A stretch of 64,000 nucleotides of DNA from DATFVJ01 sp963727015 (GCA_963727015.1 CAVSEV010000011.1:868001-932000); one strand, 5' to 3'. Shown: positions 26,663-35,959, numbered from the stretch's first letter. Translations and numbers: made by a program. The notes: generated by a model not told the origin, from the sequence alone.

Positions 26663-28949
26663 TCGTACCGTACGGACCGCTGACCGGTTCCAGGTCACGT
26701 GGCAGCCCCAGAAGCCGCTCCGCGATGATGTTGAGCTGGATGTCGGTGGTGCCGCCGCCGATCGTGAGTGCCTGGGTGAACAGGACCTGGCGGGACCAGT
26801 ACGCGCCAGCGGCCGGCCCGCTGAAGTCCGGCGTGCCGTCCGGCCGCCACGCGGCGCCGGGCTGGTCCGCGCCGAGCGTGCCCTCCGGGCCAAGCGCCGC
26901 CAGGCAGAAGTCGGCGATCCGCTGCGCATGCTGCATGCCGAGCAGCTTGCGCACGCTTGAGGTCGCTCCAGGCTCCGTGCCTGACAGTTGCTTGAGGGTG
27001 ATGCGCAGGCCAAGCAGGTCGAGCGCGTGGCCCTCGCAGACAAAACGGCCGAGTTGCCCGAGGTCGGCGGACCGCAATGGCGCCAGGCCCGAGCCTCGGC
27101 TGGCCGCGAAGCCGAGCAGTTCCGTGACCCCGGACCCGTAGCCCCAGCTGGCGGAGAGCGCGACCCGCTCGTTCGCGAGCGTCGTCCGCGCAACCTTCCA
27201 GCCGCCGTTCACCTCGCCGACAACGCACTCATCTGGTACGAACACCTCGTCGAGGAAGACCTGGTTGAAGATCGAATCGCCGGTGATTTCCCGCAGCGGA
27301 CGGACCTCGACGCCTGGTGACGTCATGTCCAAGAGGAAATAGGAGATGCCGCCGTGCCTGGCCACAGCCGGATCGGTGCGCGCTATGCAGATCGCCCAGT
27401 GCGCCTGCCTGGCCAGCGACGTCCAGATCTTCTGGCCGCTGATCCGCCAGCCCCCTTCGGCGCGTTCCGCTCGGGTCGACAGGCCCGCCAGATCCGAGCC
27501 GGCGCCGGGCTCGCTAAACAGCTGGCACCAGCTGAGCTCGCCGCGAAGGGTTGGTGGCAGGAAACGTTCCTGCTGCGTGCGCGTACCGTACCGGACCAGC
27601 GCCGGGATCACCCACCCGGCGATGAATAGCCCCGGTATGCGCAGCCGCGCCGCCTTAACTTCCTCGGCTATGACCACCTGCTCGAGTGGCGTGGCGTCCC
27701 GCCCCCACGGGCGGGGCAGATGCGGCATGACCCAGCCACCCGATGCGAGCAGCCGGGTTTGCTCCGCGGGCTCGCTTTCCGCTATCGCGCGCAGGTCCGC
27801 GCGGACCCGGCCGCGTAGGTCACGCGCGTCGGCTGGCAGGTCGACCTCAAGTGTCCGGCGGGTACCGCCTAGCGCAAGTCCCGCGACTCGCTCCGCCCAC
27901 GCCCCGGTGGGCCCGAGCAGCGCCCGCAGCGAGAGCGCACGCCGGTAGTAGAGGTGCGCGTCGTGCTCCCACGTGTACCCGATTCCGCCGAGCACCTGGA
28001 TAGTGTCGTGCGCGCACGACACCGCGGCGTCGAGTGCGATGACGGCCGCGGCGCTCGCCGCAAATTCGCGCTGCGCGGCCGACGCTCCCTCGTCACAGTG
28101 TGCACGGGCAGCATCCCAAACGGCTGCCGCGGCCTGCTCCGCCGCGGTGAGCATCCTCGCGCACCGGTGCTTGACCGCTTGGAACTGGCCGATCGGGCGG
28201 CCGAACTGCGTGCGCATCTTCGCGTACTCCGCCGCGGTGTGCACCGACCAGCCGGCGATGCCGCACGCCTCGGCGCCGAACAAGGTTGCCGCGAGACTCG
28301 TGATCGCGGTCCGGTTGGTGCCGCCGAGTATCCGGTCGGCGGGCACGCTCACGCTCCAGGCGGCGATCCTGGCCACCGGCCGGGTGAGGTCGAGGCTGTC
28401 AAGCTCGCTGATATCAAAGGCGGTGGTGTCGGCCGCCACCCACACTTCGCCCGCATCGGTTCGTACCGGCAGGATCAGCAGGTCGGCCGTGGATCCGCCG
28501 AGTACGGGCCAGCAGGAGCCGTCGATGATCAGTCCGCCGCGTCCGTCCGCACCGCCCGTAAGCCCGGCGGCGAGCGCGACCGCGCCGTTACGCGACCCGT
28601 CGGCGAGGCCGGCAAGCAGCTTGCCAGGCGCGTCCGCGGCGGTGAGCGCGGCGCTGGCAAACACGGTAGGCAGGAAGGCGCCAGGGACGAGGGCACGGCC
28701 CAGTTCTTCCAGTGCGACGGCGAGCTCGGGCAGGCCGAACCCCTGGCCCCCGTGATCGGCAGCAACGTGCAGGCCGAGCGTGCCTTGCCCGGCCAGGCTC
28801 GGCCCGAGCGACGCACGGTACCGCGCGGCCCCGCTGTCCGCGCCGTCCGCGGCTGCCCTGCGGACCTCAGGCGGGCAGTGCCGCCCGGCCCAGCGGCTGA
28901 CGGCTCCCGCCAGCGCCCGATGTTCTTCTGTCAGGCCCAGGGCCATCAT
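26652..28949 (-). CDS. double-domain acyl-CoA dehydrogenase
   Basis: 765 residues: two acyl-CoA dehydrogenase modules in one chain. Module one (about 1-360) has LGLHVAADHGGQGFG, MRTQFGRPIGQFQAVKHRCA and the end motif QVLGGIGYTWEHDAHLYYRR. Module two (about 370-765) has GAGSDLAGLSTRAE, GQKIWTSLA, FNQVFLDEVFVPDE and GGGTTDIQLNIIAERLLGLP. Such fusions resemble the heteromeric FadE pairs of actinobacterial sterol and fatty-acid catabolism joined end to end. It would oxidise an acyl-CoA to the 2-enoyl-CoA with FAD. ATG 28949 (or 28946) follows GAGGTGG. It stands alone. Confidence 0.88.
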   Translation of the reverse strand: MMALGLTEEHRALAGAVSRWAGRHCPPEVRRAAADGADSGAARYRASLGPSLAGQGTLGLHVAADHGGQGFGLPELAVALEELGRALVPGAFLPTVFASAALTAADAPGKLLAGLADGSRNGAVALAAGLTGGADGRGGLIIDGSCWPVLGGSTADLLILPVRTDAGEVWVAADTTAFDISELDSLDLTRPVARIAAWSVSVPADRILGGTNRTAITSLAATLFGAEACGIAGWSVHTAAEYAKMRTQFGRPIGQFQAVKHRCARMLTAAEQAAAAVWDAARAHCDEGASAAQREFAASAAAVIALDAAVSCAHDTIQVLGGIGYTWEHDAHLYYRRALSLRALLGPTGAWAERVAGLALGGTRRTLEVDLPADARDLRGRVRADLRAIAESEPAEQTRLLASGGWVMPHLPRPWGRDATPLEQVVIAEEVKAARLRIPGLFIAGWVIPALVRYGTRTQQERFLPPTLRGELSWCQLFSEPGAGSDLAGLSTRAERAEGGWRISGQKIWTSLARQAHWAICIARTDPAVARHGGISYFLLDMTSPGVEVRPLREITGDSIFNQVFLDEVFVPDECVVGEVNGGWKVARTTLANERVALSASWGYGSGVTELLGFAASRGSGLAPLRSADLGQLGRFVCEGHALDLLGLRITLKQLSGTEPGATSSVRKLLGMQHAQRIADFCLAALGPEGTLGADQPGAAWRPDGTPDFSGPAAGAYWSRQVLFTQALTIGGGTTDIQLNIIAERLLGLPRDLEPVSGPYGTTTS

Positions 28950-29120
28950 CCACCTCGATCACTTGGATCCGACTTCCGCTCCGGCGAACACTTTAGAACG
29001 AGATTCGGTTTCCCGGAATGTCGCGTTGCTCCGAGGATCGGACCGCAGCCTGCCCTGTCGTCTCATGACTCACGTCTGACAGCTAGATCTGCGGCACACC
29101 CTAGACGCCGGATTTGGGTT

Positions 29121-29973
29121 CTATGCGCGGCGGAAGGCGTCCGGCGTTATCCCGTGATAGCTGCCGAACCAGCGGGTCAGGTGAGCCTGGTCAGCGAAGC
29201 CCACGTCGGCTGCGACACTCGCGGCCCGGCGGCCGCCGGCGAGGAGCCTGCGTGCCGCGCGAAGCCTGACTTGCCGCTGGTAGTCACTCGGCGCGACGCC
29301 GAAGGTGCCGCGGAATGCCCGGTTGGCCGCGTATCGGCTGCAGCCAGCCACGGCCGCGAGGTCGTAGGCCGTGACCTGGGCCGCATAGCTGTCGTCCAGG
29401 AAGGCGCGTATCTTTGCTGCGGCCTCGCCGCGGCCTGCCGCCGCGTCCGCCCGTCAGGCGCCATCTGCGGCGGCCGCCTGGCATGGCGCACCAGCGTCGC
29501 GACCGCGAGAGCGAGCCGTTCGCCCTGTTCAAGTGCTGTTGCGTGGCCGGTGAGCGCCGAATGCAGCGCACGGACCTTCCCGGCCAGGTCGGGTGCGTCG
29601 ATAACGGGTTCGGTGAACAGCGGCAGTGGCGCCTCGCGGTCCGTGCTGCCCGTGATGTTCGCGACGCCTGTGATGTCCGTGAACACGCCGGTCAGGATAT
29701 CAGGCCTGATGTGCACGATCCGGTAGGTGAAGCCGCGCTCGGTCGCGGCGTGACCGGTGTGCGGGTCATCCGGATTGAGGCCATGACCATGCCTGCTGAG
29801 CTGACCCGCGCTGCGCCGCGGCAGGTGAACGCCTGGGCGCCGGCCTCTGTGACGCCGAAGGAATAGGTCTCGTGGCTGTGCGAGTGATAGGCCTGTCGCA
29901 CGAACCGAGCATGCATGGCCTCCAGGGGGCGGTTGGCCGAGCGCCAGTAGCGGACCCAGTCGCCGCTGGTCAT
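29121..29973 (-). pseudogene. AraC family regulator with two frameshifts
   Basis: Read piecewise it is a full AraC regulator: N-terminal cupin VRYWRSANRPLEAMHARFV, HSHSHETYSFGVTEAG and GMVMA, then after one missing base near 29782 NPDDPHTGHAATERGFTYR and IVHIRPDILTGVF. A second missing base near 29450 leads to the HTH pair (FLDDSYAAQVTAYDLAAVAG; SVAADVGFADQAHLTRWFG). It ends GITPDAFRRA. ATG 29973 is the likely start. As the sequence stands no frame spans both the sensor and the DNA-binding part. DUF2000 is the divergent neighbour, a pairing that may reflect regulation. Confidence 0.75.
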
Positions 29974-30109
29974 GGACACGTTGTCACGGGCCACACCGCC
30001 ATTATGTGTCGCCTCCTCGCGGGCGTGCCCGCCGCGTAAGCCGTTAGGGAGCAATGGGGGCGCACGAGCATTCAAGACGCGCCCGGCCCGGCCGGTCAGG
30101 ATTGAGGTC

Positions 30110-30520
30110 ATGCGTTTCGACACCAAGATCGCTATTGTCGTCCGCGAGGACCTGGCGGCGTGGCAGCGGCTGAACGTGACGGCGTTCCTGGCCAGCGGCG
30201 TCGGCGGTGGTATCCCCGAGGTCATGGGCAGGCCCTACGAGGACGGCTCGGGCAACAGGTATCTGGAGATGTTCAGGCAGCCTGTGCTCGTCCACGCCGG
30301 TGACAGCCAGGCCATCGCGGCCGCCCGCGAGCGTGCGCTCGCACGGAACTTGCCGGCGGCCATCTACCCGGACGACATTTTCGCGACAGACAACGACGAC
30401 GACAATCGTGCCGCGGTCCGCGCCGTCAGCGCGCCTGATCTACGCCTGGCCGGGCTCGCTGTGTACGGGCCGCTTAACGCCGTGGACAAGGTGTTCAAGG
30501 GTCTCGCTCTGCACCCCTGA
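30110..30520 (+). CDS. DUF2000 family protein
   Basis: 136 residues from ATG 30110, chosen because the family starts MRFDTKIAIVVREDL; the longer frame upstream to 29972 is not conserved. Further family text: WQRLNVTAFLASGVGGGIPE, PVLVHAGDSQAI and AVYGPLNAVDKVFKGLAL. DUF2000 has a peptidyl-tRNA-hydrolase-II-like fold, with no proven reaction. It is divergent from the broken araC gene. Confidence 0.85.
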   Translation: MRFDTKIAIVVREDLAAWQRLNVTAFLASGVGGGIPEVMGRPYEDGSGNRYLEMFRQPVLVHAGDSQAIAAARERALARNLPAAIYPDDIFATDNDDDNRAAVRAVSAPDLRLAGLAVYGPLNAVDKVFKGLALHP

Positions 30521-30597
30521 CCGCGGCACAGTGCACGATCAGGCATCGATCCGGGCGCATGGCCCCGTCGTGGTAGCTGACCGGTGACAATGGGCAG

Positions 30598-31605
30598 ATG
30601 ACGGACGCAGGCCCCCCCGGCGCGGCCGGCCCGCCCGGCCCCGATCACCCGGCAGGGCGCCATGGTCCACCGCGCTCAGGTAAGCGGGATATCGCCGGCG
30701 GTCAGGAAGATCGGGGTGGCTCAGAAGGCCTGACCGGCCCGGAAGATCTGACTGGCCCGGAAAGCCTGGCCGGCCCGGAAGATCCGGCCGGCCCGGCAGG
30801 CATGGGCGGGCCAGAAGACCTGGCCGGGGCCGGGATCCCCGGTGTGCCCAGCGGATACCCCCAGCTTCCGAGGACGCCGAAGGCCTGGGCGGAAATGCTG
30901 CGTAAGGCCGAGCAAACGGCCGTGCACCGCGCCGAGGGCGTGCGCGTACCCGCCTGGCTGCGCCCGACGCGCGGCGAATCCCGCTGGCCGGTGACCCTGA
31001 CGATCATTGCCGCACTCGGGCTGCAGCTTGTCCTGCCTGACCGGCTCGGGCTGCAGCCGAGGTATCTGCTTCCTGCCCTGGAAGGTGCGCTGCTGATCGG
31101 CTTGATCGTGGCCAACCCGGTGCGGATCGAGCGCCGATCACGAGTCATAGCGGCGGCCAGCATCGCGATGACGTTCCTGATCACCGTCGCGAACGCGGCT
31201 TCAGGGGTGCTGCTGATCCGGGCGATCGTTTACAGCCAGCCCGGCACGGACGAGGCGATATCGTTGCTGGGTTCTGGCGCGGCGATCTGGCTCACTAACG
31301 TGATCGCGTTCGGCCTCTGGTACTGGGAGTTCGACCGCGGCGGCCCGGTGAGACGCGCGGAGGGCAAATCGCCCTATCCGGATTTTCTTTTCCCGCAGAT
31401 GACGGACCCGCGGTTCGCCAAGCCCGAGTGGGAGCCCTACTTCGGTGACTACCTCTACCTGTCCTTCACCAATGCCACTGCCTTCAGCCCGACGGACGTG
31501 ATGCCGCTCGCCCGGTGGGCCAAACTGACCATGGCGGCTCAATCCGCCGTCTCACTTGCCCTGGTCGGGCTGGTGCTGGCCCGCGCGGTCAACATCCTTA
31601 AGTAG
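30598..31605 (+). CDS. conserved membrane protein, DUF1345-like
   Basis: 335 residues. The N-terminal 85 are Gly/Pro-rich with short repeats of the type GPEDLTGPESLAGPED. Then come a conserved soluble segment (YPQLPRTPKAWAEMLRKAEQ) and about five helices. The late loop motif YFGDYLYLSFTNATAFSPTD followed by MPLARWAKL is shared by many actinobacterial membrane proteins near potassium-channel-like folds. No enzyme motif. A small stem GGCTGGC/GCCAGCC follows at 31606-31629. Confidence 0.65.
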   Translation: MTDAGPPGAAGPPGPDHPAGRHGPPRSGKRDIAGGQEDRGGSEGLTGPEDLTGPESLAGPEDPAGPAGMGGPEDLAGAGIPGVPSGYPQLPRTPKAWAEMLRKAEQTAVHRAEGVRVPAWLRPTRGESRWPVTLTIIAALGLQLVLPDRLGLQPRYLLPALEGALLIGLIVANPVRIERRSRVIAAASIAMTFLITVANAASGVLLIRAIVYSQPGTDEAISLLGSGAAIWLTNVIAFGLWYWEFDRGGPVRRAEGKSPYPDFLFPQMTDPRFAKPEWEPYFGDYLYLSFTNATAFSPTDVMPLARWAKLTMAAQSAVSLALVGLVLARAVNILK

Positions 31606-31709
31606 GGCTGGCCGCCATTCCAGCCAGCCGTCGCTGCCGCTGCTGGTGCCGTCAAGCATGCCGGCCGCTACGAGCGTCAAAGTCAAATAGGTACATGCCC
31701 CCAATTTCA

Positions 31710-31749
31710 GTTACTACCTGGTAACATAGGACTTGTTACTCACTGGTAG
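31710..31749. promoter_or_regulatory. palindromic operator pair upstream of fadE5-like gene
   Basis: GTTACTACCTGGTAAC (31710-31725) has inverted GTTAC/GTAAC arms. A related site TTACTCACTGGTAG follows at 31736-31749. Both lie in an A/T-rich stretch 30-70 bases before the acyl-CoA dehydrogenase start. Spacing and symmetry suit a TetR-type regulator, by inference. No regulator gene is adjacent. Confidence 0.5.
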
Positions 31750-31779
31750 GGTATCCGCCGGACGTCGGAGACACACTTC

Positions 31780-33753
31780 ATGGGGCATTACAAGAGCAAC
31801 CTCCGCGACATCGAGTTCAACCTATTCGAGGTATTTCGCCGCCAGGAAGTCCTGGGCGCGGACCCGTTCCCCGAGCTTGATCAAGAGACGGCGAAACAGA
31901 TCCTGCACGAGGTGAACAGGCTCGCCACGGGCCCGCTAGCCGACTCTTTCGCGGAAGGTGACCGCCACCCCCCCGTCTTCGATCAGGTCACCGGCTACGT
32001 GACGATGCCTGAAGCGATCAAGCGATCGTTCCGCACCTTCATGGACGCCGAGTGGTACCTGCTGGATCTGCCGGTCGAGCTTGGCGGCAGCGGCGTGCCG
32101 CGCTCGCTTGGCTGGGCGGTCGCGGAACTTGTGATGGGCGCGAATCCGGCGGTCTGGATGTACTCGGGCGGCCCGCTATTCGCCTCGGTGCTCTGGGAAC
32201 TCGGCACCGACGAGCAGAAGCGTTTCGCGGAACTTGCGATCAAGCACCGCTGGGGCGCGACGATGGTGCTGACCGAGCCGGACGCCGGATCTGACGTGGG
32301 GGCGGGTCGCACCACGGCCATCGAGCAGCCGGACGGAACCTGGCACATTGAGGGCGTCAAGCGCTTCATCACCAGCGCCGAGCACGATATGACCGAGAAC
32401 ATCTTCCATCTGGTGCTCGCGCGCCCCGAGGGACACGGCCCAGGCACCAAGGGCCTGTCGCTCTTCCTCGTCCCGAAGTTCCTCGTGCACCCAGACGGTT
32501 CGCTTGGCGGCCGTAACGGCGTCTACGCCACGAATGTCGAGCGCAAGATGGGGCTGAAGGCATCCGCCACGTGCGAGCTCACATTTGGCGCTGGTCACCC
32601 CGCGGTCGGCACCCTGGTGGGCAGGGTGCACGACGGCATCAGGCAGATGTTCAAGGTCATCGAGTACGCCCGCATGATGGTCGGAACCAAGGCGATCGCC
32701 GCGCTGTCCACCGGCTACCTGAACGCGCTTGACTACGCAAAGAACCGGGTGCAGGGCGCGGACCTTGCCCGGCTGACCGACAAGACCGCACCCCGGGTGA
32801 CGATCACCCATCATCCGGACGTGCGCCGCATGCTCATGCTGCAGAAGGCGTACTCAGAGGGCCTGCGTGCGCTGGTCCTATACACGGCGACCTTCCAGGA
32901 CACGGCGCAGGCCGCCGCTTGGCGCCAGGGCGAGGGCAGCTCCGACGGCACCTCCGAACCCGCTGACGAGCGTTCCGCGAGGGTGAATGAACTGCTGCTG
33001 CCGATCGTCAAGGGCGTCGGATCCGAGCGATCCTACGAGATGCTGACTGTCGCGCTGCAGACTCTTGGTGGATCCGGCTTTCTGCAGGACTACCCGATCG
33101 AGCAGTACATCAGGGACGCGAAGATCGACAGCCTTTACGAGGGCACCACGGCGATCCAGGCCATGGACCTGTACTTCCGCAAGATCGTTCGTGACGGTGG
33201 CGACACCCTCGGCTACCTCCTCGGCCAGATCAAGGAGTTCGCCGCTGGCGAGGCCGGCAATGGGCGCTTGAAAGCCGAGCGTGCCGCCCTCGCCCGCGCC
33301 ACAGGCGACGTCGAGGCGATGGTGAAGGCGATGGGCGGCTTCCTTGCCGCCTCGCTTGAGCGGCCGCCCGAGATTTACCGGGTCGGCCTCAACGCCACCC
33401 GCCTGCTGATGGCACTCGGCGACCTGCTGATCGGCTGGCTGCTCGCCCGTCAGGCGGAGATCGCGCTTGCCCGCCTTGATGGGGTTGGACCCGATCCTGA
33501 GCCAGACTGGACAGCCGCGGCCAGCTCAGCCGCGGCCAGCTCAGGTGCGGCCAGCTCAGGTGCGGTCAGCTCAAACGTGGCCGGCGCTACCGCGGGTACT
33601 ACGGGGACGGCAGCCGACCGCGCTTTCTACGAAGGCAAGGTCGCCGCCGCCCGATTCTTCGCCGCCACCGTGCTGCCTCGGCTTGCCACCGAACGGCAGA
33701 TCACCGAGGAGACCACGCTCGACCTCATGGAACTGGCGGAAGACGCGTTCTGA
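31780..33753 (+). CDS. acyl-CoA dehydrogenase, FadE5-like
   Basis: 657 residues from ATG 31780 (GGAG upstream). The start MGHYKSNLRDIEFNLFEVF is the FadE5/AidB-like extended N-terminal domain. The core has MVLTEPDAGSDVGAGRTTA, GVKRFITSAEHDMTEN, YAKNRVQGADLARLTDK and the end motif YPIEQYIRDAKIDSLYEGTT. FadE5-type enzymes oxidise a wide range of acyl-CoAs. Near 33525-33590 a Ser/Ala repeat of 15-base units (AASSG) enlarges the linker before the last helix bundle (RAFYEGKVAAARFFAATVL), which explains the length above the usual ~610. It is probably controlled from the palindromes just upstream. Confidence 0.92.
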   Translation: MGHYKSNLRDIEFNLFEVFRRQEVLGADPFPELDQETAKQILHEVNRLATGPLADSFAEGDRHPPVFDQVTGYVTMPEAIKRSFRTFMDAEWYLLDLPVELGGSGVPRSLGWAVAELVMGANPAVWMYSGGPLFASVLWELGTDEQKRFAELAIKHRWGATMVLTEPDAGSDVGAGRTTAIEQPDGTWHIEGVKRFITSAEHDMTENIFHLVLARPEGHGPGTKGLSLFLVPKFLVHPDGSLGGRNGVYATNVERKMGLKASATCELTFGAGHPAVGTLVGRVHDGIRQMFKVIEYARMMVGTKAIAALSTGYLNALDYAKNRVQGADLARLTDKTAPRVTITHHPDVRRMLMLQKAYSEGLRALVLYTATFQDTAQAAAWRQGEGSSDGTSEPADERSARVNELLLPIVKGVGSERSYEMLTVALQTLGGSGFLQDYPIEQYIRDAKIDSLYEGTTAIQAMDLYFRKIVRDGGDTLGYLLGQIKEFAAGEAGNGRLKAERAALARATGDVEAMVKAMGGFLAASLERPPEIYRVGLNATRLLMALGDLLIGWLLARQAEIALARLDGVGPDPEPDWTAAASSAAASSGAASSGAVSSNVAGATAGTTGTAADRAFYEGKVAAARFFAATVLPRLATERQITEETTLDLMELAEDAF

Positions 33754-33809
33754 CCGCGGTGCCAGGCGCCCGCGGCCGCGCGCGGCGGACGCGATGCCGC
33801 GCTGCGTGA

Positions 33810-34115
33810 TCATGGGCCTGCGCCCGTCTGGTATTGGACCGCGGCACGGGTGCTCACGATGGGTGTGATGTACTTTTCGATGACCGCGCGGTGGGCTGGG
33901 TGATCCCGGTAGGCGAGATAACCGGCGCGGTCGTCGAAGTCAGCGACGACCGCGAAGTCGTAGTTCCCAACGTTGACGCCGGCGTCTGGGCCCAGGTCGT
34001 ATCCGCGGAGTTCGGCTATCAGGTCAGGTAGCTTGCGCAGTTCGGCCGGAACCGACTGCCGCTGCTCCTGCGTCGCTTCTGGCTTCCAGCTGAACAGCAC
34101 CACGTGACGGAACAT
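33810..34115 (-). CDS. Dabb (stress-responsive A/B barrel) domain protein
   Basis: 101 residues from ATG 34115, with GGAAGGGAG upstream; the longer frame to 34214 is not native. Dabb pattern: MFRHVVLFSWKPEATQEQRQ, LRGYDLGPDAG, NYDFAVVADFDDRAGYLAYR and HPAHRAVIEKYI. A small dimeric ferredoxin-like barrel, found in some cyclases and in stress proteins. The function here is not clear. It lies back-to-back with the MITE-like copy B. Confidence 0.88.
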   Translation of the reverse strand: MFRHVVLFSWKPEATQEQRQSVPAELRKLPDLIAELRGYDLGPDAGVNVGNYDFAVVADFDDRAGYLAYRDHPAHRAVIEKYITPIVSTRAAVQYQTGAGP

Positions 34116-34145
34116 GGACGCTCCCTTCCGTCGGCCAGGTCGTGG

Positions 34146-34312
34146 TGGGCATGTCTCGCGGATCTTTGGCGGCCCGGATCGGTACCCCAAGTGCGACCGG
34201 ATGTTGGACGGCATTGTCGCCGCCGATAGTTTCCACTATCGGCTTGTCGAGGCAAGCAGCGCCTTGCCGATCGCCGCCTGGATCACCGCCTTGGATCTAC
34301 GAGACACTTCCT
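34146..34312. mobile_element. MITE-like element, copy B
   Basis: About 167 bases. Left end GGGCATGTCTCGCGGATC, right end GATCTACGAGACACTTCC; the ends are inverted copies sharing TGTCTCG(C/T)(G/A)GATC. Internal hairpin GCCGATAG/CTATCGGC at 34222-34243, then GCCTTGCCGATCGCCGCCTG, the same core as copy A at 13714. The right end touches the stop codon of the rhomboid gene. It has no coding capacity, so it would need a transposase in trans. Confidence 0.6.
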
Positions 34313-35111
34313 AGAGGCCCAGTTCGCCGAGTTCCCTATGCAGGTCCGCGCGTGGATTGTCCGCTGCAACAGGTAGCGGGCGAGTGCCTCCGCCGCTGCC
34401 AGGTTTTCCAGTCCCAGCACCGCTGCGCGGCCCCGGGCCTTTCCCCTTGCCGGTTCCCTTGCCTGCGTCACTCTTCGGCCCCCGCGCCGCCTTGCCCCGC
34501 CTGCTGCGGAAGAGCCAGCCTCCTGCAACGCCGCCGACGAGGCCGCCTAGGTGGTCGATCCAGCTCACATGGGGGGTACCAGGAATGGCCACGGTCAGCA
34601 GGTAGGCGAAGGACAGCGCGAGCACGACGGCGACCAGGGCGTCGATGAGGTTGTGGTCGATCAGGCCGCGGGCGACGACGTAGCCGAAGTAACCGAAGAC
34701 GAGGCCGCTCGCACCTACCGTGGCGCCATTGCTCTGGAACAACCAGACGGCCAATCCGCTGGTGATGATGATGAGCACGGTCACGCCGATGAATTTCCAC
34801 ACCCCTCGGTATGCGGCAAGGAAGCCGAAGACGAACAGGGGGCCCGAGTTGGCCTCGATGTGGCTCCAGGACACGTGCAGGAACGGTGCGATGAAGACAT
34901 CTGGCAGCCGGAGTACGTCGCGCGGGATGATCGCGTAGCTCGTGTCGAACGAGTAGTGACTGGACCAGTTCACTATCTGGAGCACCCAGATCGCAGCGAT
35001 GAGGCCGACCATGACGAACAGCGCCTTACGCGCCTCTGCCAGGACCACCTCGGCTCGGTCGGGAGGCGGGGCGGATCCGCCGGAGGTACCGGCACCCAGC
35101 TGATTGGCCAC
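34311..35111 (-). CDS. rhomboid family intramembrane serine protease
   Basis: 266 residues, about six or seven helices. The catalytic Ser is in NGATVGASGLVFGYFGY (GxSG), and the partner His in WIDHLGGLVGGVAGG. An early loop with PFLHVSWSHIEANSGPLF supplies the usual His/Asn region. A Gly/Lys-rich cytoplasmic tail ends at TAG, and that stop codon coincides with the edge of the MITE-like copy B. Rhomboids cleave membrane proteins within the bilayer; the substrate is unknown. Confidence 0.88.
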   Translation of the reverse strand: MANQLGAGTSGGSAPPPDRAEVVLAEARKALFVMVGLIAAIWVLQIVNWSSHYSFDTSYAIIPRDVLRLPDVFIAPFLHVSWSHIEANSGPLFVFGFLAAYRGVWKFIGVTVLIIITSGLAVWLFQSNGATVGASGLVFGYFGYVVARGLIDHNLIDALVAVVLALSFAYLLTVAIPGTPHVSWIDHLGGLVGGVAGGWLFRSRRGKAARGPKSDAGKGTGKGKGPGPRSGAGTGKPGSGGGTRPLPVAADNPRADLHRELGELGL

Positions 35112-35216
35112 GGTCAGCTCCCTGCAGACGCCGCTATCAGTACCTGTCTTCGCACGATACCCGCGCCGCGGCCGAGGTTCGACGCCCGCCGCGGCTGTGT
35201 GCTACGCCGGGGGCCC

Positions 35217-35582
35217 TTACCCGCCCGGAGGCTGCGCCGTGGGCCAGCTCTTCGGCGGCGGGTGGTGCTCTAGGGCGAACACGACCGTCCTGATGAGCTT
35301 GATGGTCTGGTCCAGTTCGGCGATCGCGTCGTCCACCCGCCGCACCGCTTCCTCGTTCTTGATCATCCCGAGCGCCCCGCCAAGCTTCAGGCTGACCGCG
35401 AAGAGGCGGCGGATCACGAGGTCGTGAAGCTCGCGGCCGATCCTGGCACGTTCCTCCGTTAGCAGCCCCTCGGCCGCTTCGGTGGTCTCGCCAGGAGCGC
35501 CGGTCTGCTGTGCCGGGGCGGCAGGGGTGCCTTCCGCCGCCGGGCCGCGGCACGGAGCGAGTTCGTGCTCTGGACGCGGCAT
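35217..35582 (-). CDS. stand-alone DHp (HisKA_3) domain of a NarL-type sensor kinase
   Basis: 121 residues. A Pro/Ala-rich head is followed by ERARIGRELHDLVIRRLFAV, the phosphoacceptor helix of DevS/NarX-type histidine kinases with His53, and the second helix (VDDAIAELDQTIKLIRTVVF). The chain ends 12 residues after ALEHH with a stop. No HATPase domain follows in any frame before the rhomboid gene. It is either a kinase relic or a small phosphotransfer/dimerisation protein. No response regulator is adjacent. Confidence 0.7.
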   Translation of the reverse strand: MPRPEHELAPCRGPAAEGTPAAPAQQTGAPGETTEAAEGLLTEERARIGRELHDLVIRRLFAVSLKLGGALGMIKNEEAVRRVDDAIAELDQTIKLIRTVVFALEHHPPPKSWPTAQPPGG

Positions 35583-35959
35583 GCACTACCCCTCACTGCC
35601 CGATTCAGGACCTTCGTCCCTATTTAACTGAGCCATTGGTCCCAAGGTGTCCGTGCCCACCCGCCGACGTGCCAATCATGCGCAAAGGCGCATGTGAGGT
35701 CTGTGGGTCCGGACGGACCTGCGGGCTCGGTAGGTTCTGGTGGGCGAGCGGGACCTTTGGGCCCCGTGACGGGTTCTGCGAATCGGGGAAACCTGCCGGG
35801 ACCAGCGGGATCTGGTAGGCCGGCAAGAACTGCGACTCGGCAGCAACATCCAAGCGGGAATCACCGCCCGCGGGTCTCCCGCTAATTGTCTCCGGCGTGC
35901 GGCTGGCGGGTCAACGAAATCATCGCCGCCCACGAACGGATCTTCCCCAATCGGCCGGA

